Origin: Flavobacterium sp.
GTDB lineage: Bacteria > Bacteroidota > Bacteroidia > Flavobacteriales > Flavobacteriaceae
Assembly (NCBI RefSeq): GCF_027484705.1
Contig: NZ_JAIXSL010000016.1
Coordinates: 62,001 to 126,000 of the forward strand
Direction: 5' to 3'
Length of the DNA stretch: 64,000 nt
This document shows positions 52,416 to 61,860 of the stretch, piece by piece. Position numbers and translations under genes: made by a program. The first letter of the stretch is position 1. Every line of letters starts with the position of its first letter. The notes beneath the pieces are model-generated. The model made no database searches. It was not told the DNA's origin and worked only from the letters and a program-made list of their open reading frames with translations.

Positions 52416-54821
52416 TTATTTTTTGCTGACAATAAACTTATTTTGGAAAGGTTTGCCGTCGACAAGAATGTCTAAAATATACATCCCATTGGATAGATTA
52501 GAAATATCTATTTTGTTTGTCATCTTTGATAAATTTAAAATTTCTCTTCCGCTAACATCTGTAATTCTTCCTGAAGTAGCATTGAAAGAAAATGGAATAG
52601 CAATATTAAGTTCTTCAGAAGCGGGATTAGGATAAACGGAAATATTAGAAGTAGCAAAGTTTTCAATAGCCAAAGGTAACAAAGGCAACGGAATCAATTC
52701 GCCGCCTGTAGCCAAAGCCACCCATAATCCGAAAGCCGGCCCGTTGCTATTGTTTGCGGGATTTAAAAAACCACTGGCCACCACTGTCAGAGCTTGTCCT
52801 TGTAAGGACAAAGTAGCTAATGGAGCGCCATAAGTTGCTACGACTACAGTTCCGGTAGCATCTCTAACATCTAAAGTGTAATCGGCTGTTGGCAACTCTA
52901 AATAATTCGAAGAGAAGTTAGGAAACGAAATATCGTCAATAATAGTTCCCGCCGGAACGTTGGTCTCAACAACATCAACCGTTGGCGCATCAGTGGATCC
53001 GTGATTTACCAATACATCAGTGTTTGCAGGATTTGAAGCAGTTTCTCTTCCTTGAGCAAAAACAGACAATCCAAAAGGCTGACTAGGTGAATAACCTGTC
53101 GGACTTACAATTCCGTTTGCAATCACTACATAAGTTTCTCCTTCTGTGAGCGTCGGTGCGATGTTATAAATACTTTGAGCCACCGAAGTACTGGCACTAG
53201 GCGCAATGTCAATCTGAATAGGAACTCCCGCCGGTGCATCGATAAATGGCGTAGCGGTTCTGAATTTGAAATCGTCAAGCAACAGCGTACCATTTAAATA
53301 CACATCAACAAATTCTGCAGCGGCATCGGCTGAGTTGTGAATGACCTGAACTCGAGCGGTTGGAGCTGGGGTTATCAAAGGCAACGGAATCAAATCGCCA
53401 CCGGAAGCCAAAGCTACCCACAATCCAAAGGCTGGCCCGTTGCTATTGTTTGCTGGATTCAAGAATCCACTAGCGACTACTGTCAAAGCTTGGCCTTGTA
53501 ATGATAAAGTAGCTAACGGAGCAGCATAAGTTGCTACGACTACCGTTCCAGTTGCATCTCTGACATCTAAAGTGTAATTGGCTGTTGGCAGCTCTAAATA
53601 GTTGGAAGCGAAATCCGGAAACGAAATATCATCAACGATAGTTCCTGCCGGAACGCTGGTTTCAACAACATCAACCGTTGGCGCATCTGTAGAGCCATGA
53701 TTTACCAACACATCGGTGTTCGCAACATTCGAAGCAGTTTCTCTTCCTTGAGCAAAAACAGACAATCCAAAAGGTTGGCTTGGTGTATAACCTGTCGGAC
53801 TTACAATTCCGTTGGCAATAACTACATAAGTTTCTCCAGCGGTAAGCGTAGGGGCGATGTTGTAAATACTTTGAGCCACCGAAGTACTAGTGCTGGGCGC
53901 AATGTCAATCTGAATAGGAATTCCTGCAGGCGCATCAATAAATGGCGTGGCGGTTCTGAATTTGAAATTGTCAAGCAATAGTGTACCATTTAAATAGACA
54001 TCAACAAATGCTGCAGCGGCATCGGCTGAATTGTGAATGACCTGAACTCGAGCGGTTGGAGCTGGAGTTACCAAAGGCAGCGGAAGCAAATCACCACCGG
54101 AAGCCGAAGCAACCCACAATCCAAAGGCTGGCCCGTTGCTATTGTTTGCTGGATTCAAGAATCCACTGGCAACTATTGTCAAGGCTTTTCCTTGCAAAGA
54201 TAAAGTCGCTATTGGAGCAGCATAAGTTGCTACGACTACCGTTCCGGTTGCATCTCTAACTTCCAAGGTATAATTGGCTGGTGGCAACTCCAAATAATTT
54301 GAAGAGAAGTTCGGAAACGAAATATCATCAACGATGGTTCCTGCCGGAACACTGGTTTCAACAACATCGACCGTTGGCGCATCTGTAGAGCCATGATTTA
54401 CCAAGACATCGGTGTTCGCAACATTCGAAGCGCTTTCTCTTCCTTGAGCAAAAACAGACAATCCAAAAGGCTGACTAGGTGAATAACCTGTTGAACTTAC
54501 AATTCCGTTGGCAATGACTACATAAGTTTCTCCTTCTGTGAGCGTCGGTGCGATGTTGTAAATACTTTGAGCCACCGAAGTACTGTTACTAGGCGCAATG
54601 TCAATTTGAATAGGATCTCCTGCAGGCGCATCGATAAATGGCGTTGCGGTTCTGAATTTGAAATTGTCAAGCAACAGCGCACCATTTAAGTACACATCAA
54701 CAAATTCTGCAGCGGCATCGGCTGAGTTGTGAATGACCTGAACACGGGCAGTCTGCGAAAAAGCAATGTTACTAAAGAGTAATAAAAGCCCAAATCTAAG
54801 ATAGTTTGTAATTTTTTTCAT
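52416..54821 (-). CDS. T9SS-secreted protein with three DUF4397 repeats
   Basis: 801 residues. Signal peptide MKKITNYLRFGLLLLFSNIAFSQ. Residues 24-719 consist of three tandem copies of exactly 232 residues, each starting TARVQVIHNSADAAA and containing DVYLNG, YVVIANGIVS, FGLSVFAQGRE and VLVNHGSTDAPTVDVVE. Each copy holds two DUF4397-like beta-sandwiches. The C-terminal ~75 residues are a type A T9SS sorting domain (ISVYPNPASEELNI ... FIVSKK), so it is exported across the outer membrane and probably anchored. The function is unknown; a cell-surface or adhesive role is inferred. Flanked by terminators, alone in its unit. Confidence 0.9.
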   Translation of the reverse strand: MKKITNYLRFGLLLLFSNIAFSQTARVQVIHNSADAAAEFVDVYLNGALLLDNFKFRTATPFIDAPAGDPIQIDIAPSNSTSVAQSIYNIAPTLTEGETYVVIANGIVSSTGYSPSQPFGLSVFAQGRESASNVANTDVLVNHGSTDAPTVDVVETSVPAGTIVDDISFPNFSSNYLELPPANYTLEVRDATGTVVVATYAAPIATLSLQGKALTIVASGFLNPANNSNGPAFGLWVASASGGDLLPLPLVTPAPTARVQVIHNSADAAAAFVDVYLNGTLLLDNFKFRTATPFIDAPAGIPIQIDIAPSTSTSVAQSIYNIAPTLTAGETYVVIANGIVSPTGYTPSQPFGLSVFAQGRETASNVANTDVLVNHGSTDAPTVDVVETSVPAGTIVDDISFPDFASNYLELPTANYTLDVRDATGTVVVATYAAPLATLSLQGQALTVVASGFLNPANNSNGPAFGLWVALASGGDLIPLPLITPAPTARVQVIHNSADAAAEFVDVYLNGTLLLDDFKFRTATPFIDAPAGVPIQIDIAPSASTSVAQSIYNIAPTLTEGETYVVIANGIVSPTGYSPSQPFGLSVFAQGRETASNPANTDVLVNHGSTDAPTVDVVETNVPAGTIIDDISFPNFSSNYLELPTADYTLDVRDATGTVVVATYGAPLATLSLQGQALTVVASGFLNPANNSNGPAFGLWVALATGGELIPLPLLPLAIENFATSNISVYPNPASEELNIAIPFSFNATSGRITDVSGREILNLSKMTNKIDISNLSNGMYILDILVDGKPFQNKFIVSKK
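52665..54752 (-). repeat. Three 696-bp tandem coding repeats
   Basis: Units 54752-54057, 54056-53361 and 53360-52665, each 696 bp, measured from repeated landmarks at 52681, 53377 and 54073. Nucleotide identity is high, including at many silent sites, which points to recent duplication or gene conversion. Confidence 0.88.
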
Positions 54822-55119
54822 GATAGTGTTTTTTAGTTGAAGTCTAAAATTAGTTTAAACTTTTCAGCAAAAGATTAAACAATAATAAATTTTATATTTT
54901 TTTAACTACTGTCATATGATCAAATGAAATGACGCTATGCAGCAATATTCAGAATTCTAATTTTTAAAGCTATTCTATTATAAATGAAAGTATTACTATT
55001 AATAAATTGGGTGGTTTGCTATTAAACAATTATTAAAGAAGAGCTGAAGCCAACCTTAGCAAGGCAAAGTTTATTTAATCAATAATATTCTGTTACTTTG
55101 TTTTCTAATCTTCATAAAA
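54822..55119. other. Non-coding divergent promoter region
   Basis: 298 nt, very AT-rich. TTACTTTG at 55093-55100 differs by one base from the -7 consensus and could serve the VanX-like gene. Nothing else is supported. Confidence 0.4.
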
Positions 55120-55824
55120 ATGAATTTCAAATTTTTTATAACATACACCTTCAGTTTCTTTTTATGTTCTTCATGCATAAGTCAAATATCATTATCCCAA
55201 AAAGAAACCAAACAGGAAGTCAGCGAAACGTTAATCAATGAAAAAGCAATCACCAATCAAAAAGATGAATTTGTCAGTGATACAACCTTCGTAAATCTTA
55301 AAGATTATAGCGCGGATTTCGTATTCAATATGAAATACGCCACAGCCGATAATTTCCTAAAAACCAAAGTGTACGATTGTGAAGCCTGTTACTTGCGCTA
55401 TAAAACGGTCAAAGCGCTGCTTAAAGCCAATGAGAAATTCATGAAGAAAGGTTATAAAATCATGCTTTTTGATTGCTATCGCCCGCTTGATGTTCAGAAG
55501 AAGATGTGGGAAATCGTATCCAATCCTAATTACGTGGCCGATCCTAAGAAAGGTTCGATTCACAATAGAGGCGGAGCGGTTGATATGTCATTGGTTGATG
55601 CCAACGGAAAAGAACTCGACATGGGAACGCCTTTTGATTTTTTTGGCCCTGAAGCAAGCCATGATTTTGAAAACCTATCGGAAGAAGTCAAAGAAAACCG
55701 CAAGACGTTGCGTAAAATCATGACACGTTCCGGTTTCAGGATTTTTGATAGCGAATGGTGGCATTACAACCTAAAAAATGCCAGAAAAGAGAATCTCTCC
55801 AATTTCAAATGGACATGTGATTAG
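55120..55824 (+). CDS. Exported D-Ala-D-Ala dipeptidase (VanX/M15D-like)
   Basis: 234 residues with an N-terminal signal (MNFKFFITYTFSFFLCSSC). Zinc ligands of the M15 family are visible: His148 and Asp155 in HNRGGAVDMSL, and His215 in EWWHYNL with the catalytic Glu212. FDCYRPLDVQKKMW is the conserved substrate-side segment. Cleaves D-Ala-D-Ala dipeptide, probably for recycling cell-wall fragments. There is no vanH, vanA or vanS/R neighbour, so vancomycin resistance is not indicated. It overlaps the convergent downstream gene by 4 nt at the stops. Confidence 0.9.
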   Translation: MNFKFFITYTFSFFLCSSCISQISLSQKETKQEVSETLINEKAITNQKDEFVSDTTFVNLKDYSADFVFNMKYATADNFLKTKVYDCEACYLRYKTVKALLKANEKFMKKGYKIMLFDCYRPLDVQKKMWEIVSNPNYVADPKKGSIHNRGGAVDMSLVDANGKELDMGTPFDFFGPEASHDFENLSEEVKENRKTLRKIMTRSGFRIFDSEWWHYNLKNARKENLSNFKWTCD

Positions 55825-56396
55825 TTCTTGTCTTCGTAGCAATGAAGAAAGTTCATAAAATAAGTGTCGGGTTCATACAATGATCCGTCCAATTCTGATT
55901 TCAAAGCTTTACGGATGATAAAATCAGTCGTATCGGTGGCATATTTGACACGGACAAATGATACTGGCGACATCCTCAGATCTTCATAATCATCTTTGCG
56001 GAACATAAAATATCCGGTCAGTATGCGGTTGTTCTTACCTTGATCATCACGCACCATCGAACCACAACTTTCCTGGTCAATATGCACCAAAGTCACAATC
56101 TTATTATTATCGAGCTGAATGTATAACCTCGAAGTTTTGTCGAGGCATTTCGCTTTGATGAAATCATTGCTTTTCTCGAGAAACTGAACATTCAAAATGG
56201 GCATTCCGTCAGCTATAGCCATCGAATAAAAGACGTAACTCGAATTCCCTGCAAAGTTTTTCTCATACATCAAATATTCTTTCGTGGCTTTATAACTTCC
56301 GATAGAATCCGTGACATTTGTAGTAAATTCACACGGTTTCTGAGCAAAAATAAGGTTCGAAAATAAAAAGACGATGCTAAAAAAAAGGTATTTCAT
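55821..56396 (-). CDS. Hypothetical exported protein
   Basis: 191 residues from ATG 56396 (MKYLFFSIVFLFSNLIFAQ, a signal peptide), immediately after the upstream methyltransferase stop. An upstream start at 56408 lies inside that gene. The mature part is a mixed alpha/beta protein with four cysteines (CEFTT, KCLDK, ESCGS, HCYED), which may form two disulfides in the periplasm. I do not recognise a family. It is downstream of a methyltransferase and an AI-2E family permease in one tight run, which gives no clear clue. Confidence 0.75.
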   Translation of the reverse strand: MKYLFFSIVFLFSNLIFAQKPCEFTTNVTDSIGSYKATKEYLMYEKNFAGNSSYVFYSMAIADGMPILNVQFLEKSNDFIKAKCLDKTSRLYIQLDNNKIVTLVHIDQESCGSMVRDDQGKNNRILTGYFMFRKDDYEDLRMSPVSFVRVKYATDTTDFIIRKALKSELDGSLYEPDTYFMNFLHCYEDKN

Positions 56397-56397
56397 G

Positions 56398-57585
56398 CTA
56401 GTTTTCAATTTTGGCGCAAAGTAAAACTATTTTGCGGTTATTCATATCGGTTGTGAAAAAACAATAGCGGTTTCCGCCTTCTTTGATTTTCCATTTTTTA
56501 CGAATTTCTTCAACTGTATCTGGGAAATTCCTAGTCGTGATATTGGATTTGGTATTTTCAAGCCACGTTTTCATTTCGCTTTTTTGATACGGAATACATT
56601 GTTCGATTTTAAAAATCCTTCCAGGAAAATCAATAATCATATCGGAAGTGTAAAGTTGTGAATGCTGGTGCAGTTTTTCGAGATTGAATTGAAAACCAAC
56701 TTCATTGAAACCGCCCGATTTCATGATAGCTGCATTCGGTTCGTATAAATAGGTTTTCGGCAAACTATAGTTGATGTTTTCGGTACTTTCGGATACGCTA
56801 AACAGAAAATATTCAGCACTGTTTTTCTTCAGGTTAACAGTACTGATTTCAACAGTTCCATCGTAACCTTTAACGATTTCCCAAAGCAATTCCTTGACTT
56901 CATTTTCAATCGCAACAATATGGATTTTCTTGACGTTGTTCAATTCACTCAAACCTGCAGTAATGTCAAGAATAGGAGCGGTCTTGATTAAAATGTTGTT
57001 GGAATATTGGAAATAAAAATCCATCAATTCCACCACATTCGGCAGACAATCTTTGAGCATAAATACTTTACCTTTGCTGTCATTTCTCCGCGAAGGATCG
57101 ATATAAATCCAGTCAAAATTTTCATTGATTTTTTCTAAAACATCGTAACTGTCGCCTACAAAAAACGAGCAATTTTCAACCTTAAGTTTTCGATAGTTGT
57201 GCGCTACGATTTCCGATAACGTTGCATTCATCTCACAATGAACGACACTTTTGAAAGTTTTTGAAAAGTAATAATCATCAACGCCAAAACCACCAGTCAG
57301 ATCAATAATAGAATTTCCTGAAATTAAAGACGCTTTATAAGCTGCTGTTTTTTCAGAAGAAGTTTGTTCCATGGAAACCTTAGCCGGATAGATAATATCG
57401 TCTGTAGCAAACCATGTTGGCAATTTGTCTTTTGCTTTTTGTCTGCAGGCAATTTGTTCGAGAAGAAGATTCCAGCTGATTTCAGGAAACGGATTCTTTT
57501 GCAACGCCAATTGTACGACAACCGCATCAACATGGTCTTTTATAAATTTTTGAACAGGCAGTTGAAGTAATCTAGAATCCAACAC
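56398..57585 (-). CDS. THUMP-like-domain class I SAM methyltransferase
   Basis: 395 residues. It starts at GTG 57585, sharing one base with the upstream TAG stop (TAGTG). The SAM motif is IIDLTGGFGVDDYYFSK near 92. DWIYIDPSRRND near 157 is the catalytic-type motif that marks this flavobacterial family. The C-terminal ~80 residues (FPGRIFKIEQC ... ITTRNFPDTVEEIRKKWKIKEGG) form the THUMP-like domain. An RNA substrate is likely from this domain but unproven. Confidence 0.85.
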   Translation of the reverse strand: MLDSRLLQLPVQKFIKDHVDAVVVQLALQKNPFPEISWNLLLEQIACRQKAKDKLPTWFATDDIIYPAKVSMEQTSSEKTAAYKASLISGNSIIDLTGGFGVDDYYFSKTFKSVVHCEMNATLSEIVAHNYRKLKVENCSFFVGDSYDVLEKINENFDWIYIDPSRRNDSKGKVFMLKDCLPNVVELMDFYFQYSNNILIKTAPILDITAGLSELNNVKKIHIVAIENEVKELLWEIVKGYDGTVEISTVNLKKNSAEYFLFSVSESTENINYSLPKTYLYEPNAAIMKSGGFNEVGFQFNLEKLHQHSQLYTSDMIIDFPGRIFKIEQCIPYQKSEMKTWLENTKSNITTRNFPDTVEEIRKKWKIKEGGNRYCFFTTDMNNRKIVLLCAKIEN

Positions 57586-58673
57586 TAGATGTTTTTGGTG
57601 AGCAATTGAATGACGATGTTTTCAGGGAAAAACTCTTTGCCAATCACTTTGAGAATAGTATAAAACGGAACCGCGATGATCATGCCCAAAATACCAAAAA
57701 GGAAACCGGCGATGAGTATCACAAGGAAAATTTCGAGCGGATGGGAACTCACACTTTTGGAAAAAATCAGCGGCTGCGAAAGATTATTGTCAATGATCTG
57801 AACAAGACAAAATCCAATCAGGACATAAATAGTAGTTGGTAAGGTTTCGGTTTGAAAATCGCTTCCTAAATGATTAATCATCGTGAGTATCGCCGCTAAA
57901 ACTGTCGCGATGATAGGTCCGATGTAAGGCACAATATTGAGAACGCCGCAAAGGAATGCGATCACGATGGCGTTATCGACACCAAAAATCAGCAAGACGA
58001 TTAAGTATAAAACAAATACGATAAATAATTGGATCAGCAAACCAATGAAATAGCGTGACAATAAATGATTGATTTTATCAAGAGAATTTAAAATCTGGTC
58101 TTCGTGACTGTCCGGAATCAGTTTTTTTGCGCCATTGATAAACAGCCTGCGGTCTTTCAGGAAAAAGAAAGTAATGAACAAAACCGAAGCGAGTCCAATG
58201 CCGAAACTGCTGATGGTGGATACTAAAGTGTTCAAAAAGTCTGGGATAAAATCGATATTGAAGCCTGAAATTGTTTTCTGGTCTTTGATGATCGCTTTGG
58301 CATCAATGTGATGGCTTTCCAAAAATTTGGTCACCTGATCCATCAAGGCCAAGATGTTGCTCTCTATTTGCCTTGTATTCAAAAGCGATAAATTCTGCCC
58401 TTGATTGATCAGCAAAGGAATGAACAACAACATGAATCCTACGATAATCAATACGAAGAAAAGCACCGTAAATACTGTTGCCAAAGTATGCTTGAATCGC
58501 AATCGGTTCTTTAAAAAGTCTAAAATCGGATTTCCAATCAAAGTCAATATCAGCGCGACGATCAAATAAAGAATCACGGTTTGCACTTCATACAGCAAGT
58601 AAAGCGCCACTGCAATAGCCACAGTAATTCCTAGGGCTCTGAGTATTCCGTGCGCTATGATTTTTGAGGTCAT
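57585..58673 (-). CDS. AI-2E family transporter (PerM-like)
   Basis: 362-residue inner membrane protein with about eight hydrophobic segments. Family features: three N-terminal helices, a soluble middle (LALMDQVTKFLESHHIDAKAII), then VIAFLCGVLNIVPYIGPIIATVLAAI near 240 and a C-terminal SHPLEIFLVILIAGFLFGILGMI. Members were named for autoinducer-2 export, but several act as Na+/H+ antiporters or are uncharacterised. The gene overlaps the methyltransferase start by one base and is 10 nt after the DUF4159 gene. Confidence 0.9.
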   Translation of the reverse strand: MTSKIIAHGILRALGITVAIAVALYLLYEVQTVILYLIVALILTLIGNPILDFLKNRLRFKHTLATVFTVLFFVLIIVGFMLLFIPLLINQGQNLSLLNTRQIESNILALMDQVTKFLESHHIDAKAIIKDQKTISGFNIDFIPDFLNTLVSTISSFGIGLASVLFITFFFLKDRRLFINGAKKLIPDSHEDQILNSLDKINHLLSRYFIGLLIQLFIVFVLYLIVLLIFGVDNAIVIAFLCGVLNIVPYIGPIIATVLAAILTMINHLGSDFQTETLPTTIYVLIGFCLVQIIDNNLSQPLIFSKSVSSHPLEIFLVILIAGFLFGILGMIIAVPFYTILKVIGKEFFPENIVIQLLTKNI

Positions 58674-58683
58674 CTGTTTTAAA

Positions 58684-59322
58684 TTAATTGTTGAAAATAT
58701 AATTCAAAATATTAGCACCCATTTTTAAGGCTTTCAAACGGACTTCAGCAGGATCGTGATGCACTTCGGCGTCTTCCCAACCATCGCCCAAATCGGTTTC
58801 GTAAGTGTATAAAAGGACCAAACGCTGTTCTACAAAAATCCCGAAAGCCTGAGGCCGTTTGCCGTCGTGCTCGTGGATTTTAGGAATCCCGCCCGGAAAC
58901 GGATACGGTTTCTGGAATATCGGATGGCTTGCCGGAAGCTCGACCAAATCTGCATTGGGCATGATTTTTTTGATTTCTTTACGAATGAATTCGTCCATAC
59001 CGTAATTGTCATCAATGTGCAGGAAACCACCTGAAGTGAGGTAGTTCCGCAGATTAATTACATCCGAATCGCTGAAAACCACATTGCCGTGTCCGGTCAT
59101 ATGCACAAACGGATACGACAACAAATCCGGACTGCTGGGTTCTACAACACCGGGTTTCATTTTGATTCTGGTGTTGATGTTCTGGTTGCTGAACTTAATC
59201 AGGTTGGGCAAAGAAGTCGGATTCGCATACCAGTCACCGCCACCGCTGTATTTGAGCAAGGCTATTTCCTGTGCAGGGCAAAAACTGTAGATCAATAATA
59301 GGAGCATCCAACTTTTTTTCAT
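58684..59322 (-). CDS. DUF4159 domain exported protein
   Basis: 212 residues. Signal peptide MKKSWMLLLLIYSFCPAQ. The rest is DUF4159: LLKYSGGGDWYANPTSLPNL near 22, PFVHMTGHGNVVF near 71, and SGGFLHIDDNYGMDEFIR near 96. The fold resembles a glutamine amidotransferase-like domain. Function unknown; these proteins often go with gliding or MoxR-type loci, none of which is here. First gene of a tight run with the permease, methyltransferase and hypothetical protein. Confidence 0.87.
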   Translation of the reverse strand: MKKSWMLLLLIYSFCPAQEIALLKYSGGGDWYANPTSLPNLIKFSNQNINTRIKMKPGVVEPSSPDLLSYPFVHMTGHGNVVFSDSDVINLRNYLTSGGFLHIDDNYGMDEFIRKEIKKIMPNADLVELPASHPIFQKPYPFPGGIPKIHEHDGKRPQAFGIFVEQRLVLLYTYETDLGDGWEDAEVHHDPAEVRLKALKMGANILNYIFNN

Positions 59323-59336
59323 AGCGTTTTTGTTCC

Positions 59337-61103
59337 TTAGTTTTTAATGATTTTTATCGTGCGGCTTTCTTTTTCAGTATGGAGTTTTAAGAAGTAAACG
59401 CCATTGTTGAATGAAGCTGTAAGGATCTGTATTTCTTTTTGGGCAGGATTCAAATGAATTATTTCCTGACCAATTGCATTATACACGATGGCAGATTTAA
59501 TATTCTCTTTCGCTGCCACGGTAAGTTTTTCGCCTACAGGATTAGGATAAACTGAAAACGCATTAATATCAAATGATTCGTTGCTCAACACTAAATTTGT
59601 AGTAACAGCAAAACGGTTGGAATTAGCGCTTCTGTTGCTTTCGCATCCGCTGACGGTTTGAGTGGCGTAATAAGTGGTGTTGTCCTGCAATAAGGTGTTG
59701 CTCGGAAGCATATTACCTCCTGTTGGAGCATCATACCAAGTCAGGTTGTCGCCGCTGACAATCAGATCGGCTAAAGTCTGTCCGGCGGTGAAATTTTGGG
59801 TAGGCGCACCTGTTGGTGGTGTCACGACAGGAATGATACTGATATCAAAGGATTTGATATAAACGCAACCATAGAGAAGACTTTCAATCCTCATGTAAAT
59901 CGTTTTATTTTCAGTAAAGGTGTAAATGATCGGATTTGCAATAAAGTTTGGCATACCATTCTCCGCATCAGCCAAGTTTTCGTAGTAAAGTATTTCATAA
60001 TACTCAGGATTAGGGATTGCTGATAAAACCAGAACAGTATTGGATTCCAAATTAACGGTATATACAAATGGAGATTGCGTACAAACACTCAAATTGGCAG
60101 GTAATCCCAATCCCGGATCAGGCAACAATAAATCAGAAACGGAGTTCGATTGTAGCACTGTAGGAGGGTTACAGTTGGCGACGGACATGCTGACACTGTA
60201 TGATTCGTTGCCAATCGGACAAGCTATTAGAGTGTCTGAAGTTTCGCTCGGAAGCGGCACACCATTCACAGACCATGCAAAAGCAACAGGCACATCAGCA
60301 CCATTTGGAGTAATGCGCCATTGTTCATTAGTTGCAGTCCAGATTCCTGTATTTCTTCCCGGAGGTGTTAAAGCTTGCGTTCCTGCTTGATTTTGTATTC
60401 CAATAAGGCCTGAACCGGAGTTCCATGTACTACACACACTTCTGTTTTTGACTAGAATATCTATGATATTGGTCGTTTCATGAAGCACGATTTGAGAAGT
60501 TTGATATCCGACATTATTGTTGCATTGGTATTGTGGCAATTCATTAAAATTGATCACAAAAACCCTGTTTGGTGCAGCATTTACACCAGTATCCAATACG
60601 TAATAATTTACGTTTTGCAACGCAGGATTGGTCACTGGAGGCGTTCTGATATCGGAATCCTGGTAGACGCCATAAACGGCATTTCGGATCGGAAAATTAC
60701 TATTTGGAATTGGTTGAGTAAAGGCCCATTGGCAAGTTCCAAACGGTTGGTTATTGGTTAAATCAAAAGTAATCAAGCCGTTTGTTCCTATTAAAACAGA
60801 ATTGTAACAATTGCCATAAAAATTGAATGAAAACGGCAAGACAAATTCTGGAGACCAATAGTCGTCACCTGAAGGCGGAATCACAGTGCCTCCAAAAAAA
60901 GGAAATGTCGGATTAAACGGAACTGCTGCAATCGCATAATCTGAAGTACCTTTGATTGTAGTGTGATTGGTTGCCAAAGTTATACATTGGCCCGGTCCAC
61001 AGGCTAAAGATGGTGATTCAATATTAATTTGAGCTAAAGGCGTTTGGGCAGTAGTGAGCAAACTGATTCCTAATAACTGAAGGGTGAAGTATAATTTTTT
61101 CAT
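59337..61103 (-). CDS. T9SS-secreted protein with Ig-like domain
   Basis: 588 residues. Signal peptide MKKLYFTLQLLGISLLTTAQ. The N-terminal ~270 residues include the beta-rich segment typical of flavobacterial surface proteins (YWSPEFVLPFSFNFYGNCYNSVLIGTNG is a NIDO/lectin-like signature region). An Ig-like module sits near 455-505 (LTWYDAPTGGNMLPSNTLL), and the C-terminal type A sorting domain is FSVYPNPVGEKLTV ... RTIKIIKN. Exported through T9SS; adhesion or substrate binding is likely but unshown. It lies 14 nt upstream of the DUF4159 gene on the same strand. Confidence 0.87.
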   Translation of the reverse strand: MKKLYFTLQLLGISLLTTAQTPLAQINIESPSLACGPGQCITLATNHTTIKGTSDYAIAAVPFNPTFPFFGGTVIPPSGDDYWSPEFVLPFSFNFYGNCYNSVLIGTNGLITFDLTNNQPFGTCQWAFTQPIPNSNFPIRNAVYGVYQDSDIRTPPVTNPALQNVNYYVLDTGVNAAPNRVFVINFNELPQYQCNNNVGYQTSQIVLHETTNIIDILVKNRSVCSTWNSGSGLIGIQNQAGTQALTPPGRNTGIWTATNEQWRITPNGADVPVAFAWSVNGVPLPSETSDTLIACPIGNESYSVSMSVANCNPPTVLQSNSVSDLLLPDPGLGLPANLSVCTQSPFVYTVNLESNTVLVLSAIPNPEYYEILYYENLADAENGMPNFIANPIIYTFTENKTIYMRIESLLYGCVYIKSFDISIIPVVTPPTGAPTQNFTAGQTLADLIVSGDNLTWYDAPTGGNMLPSNTLLQDNTTYYATQTVSGCESNRSANSNRFAVTTNLVLSNESFDINAFSVYPNPVGEKLTVAAKENIKSAIVYNAIGQEIIHLNPAQKEIQILTASFNNGVYFLKLHTEKESRTIKIIKN

Positions 61104-61147
61104 ATATTTTTTTATGGCTTGTTTGAAAAAGTAATATTACAATTATT

Positions 61148-61858
61148 TTACGAATTCTCATTAATAAAAACAACGCTGTGACACGCAACGATGGCAGCGG
61201 TTTCTGTTCTTAGTCTTGTATTTCCCAAAGAAACCGGAACGAATTTATGGTCGATTGCCAGTTCGATTTCCTTATTCGAAAAATCACCTTCCGGGCCAAT
61301 CAGGACGGTGATATCCTGTTTGGGTTGCAACAAATCTTTTAGCAGTTTCTTGTTGGTTTCCTCACAATGGGCGATGAATAAAGTGCCATCGTGTTGTTTT
61401 TTGATGAAATCTTTAAAAGTAATCGGTTCGTTGAGTTTTGGCAAATAATACTGATTCGATTGTTTCATCGCAGAAGCCACAATTTTATCAAAACGGTCAA
61501 TCTTGATTTGTTTGCGTTCCGAATGATCGCAGATGATTGGCGTGATTTCGGAAATCCCGATTTCGGTCGCTTTCTCTAAAAACCACTCAAAACGGTCGTT
61601 CATTTTGGTCGGAGCCACAACAAGGTGCAAACGAAATTTTGGCGTATCAGCTTTTTCAAACCCTACGATTTTTACGGTACATTTCGTATCAATCGCTAAT
61701 ACAATTTCAGTTTTAAATAAAAAACCTAAACCATTAGTAACAAACAATATATCGCCGTCTTTTTTTCTGAGTACTTTAACGATGTGTTTGCTTTCTTCAC
61801 GGTCAAAAGTGAAGTCAGTTGAAGTTTCGTTGATCTGCGGATTGTAGAATAATTGCAT
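61148..61858 (-). CDS. rsmE: 16S rRNA (uracil-1498-N3)-methyltransferase
   Basis: SPOUT-family methyltransferase that modifies U1498 of 16S rRNA. 236 residues, usual size. The C-terminal knot shows TVLIGPEGDFSNKEIELA near 190 and VSLGNTRLRTETAAIVA near 212; the N-terminal PUA-like part holds HIVKVLRKKDGD. It begins two bases after the tsaD stop, so the two form an operon. Confidence 0.94.
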   Translation of the reverse strand: MQLFYNPQINETSTDFTFDREESKHIVKVLRKKDGDILFVTNGLGFLFKTEIVLAIDTKCTVKIVGFEKADTPKFRLHLVVAPTKMNDRFEWFLEKATEIGISEITPIICDHSERKQIKIDRFDKIVASAMKQSNQYYLPKLNEPITFKDFIKKQHDGTLFIAHCEETNKKLLKDLLQPKQDITVLIGPEGDFSNKEIELAIDHKFVPVSLGNTRLRTETAAIVACHSVVFINENS

Positions 61859-61860
61859 GG

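Noticed and set aside
52665..54752. Possible CRISPR or satellite array
   Set aside because: The repeat unit is 696 bp, in frame and coding; there are no short repeats with unique spacers.
55120..55824. Vancomycin resistance gene (vanX)
   Set aside because: The catalytic motif fits a D-Ala-D-Ala dipeptidase, but no vanH/vanA or sensor genes accompany it; cell-wall recycling is the simpler role.
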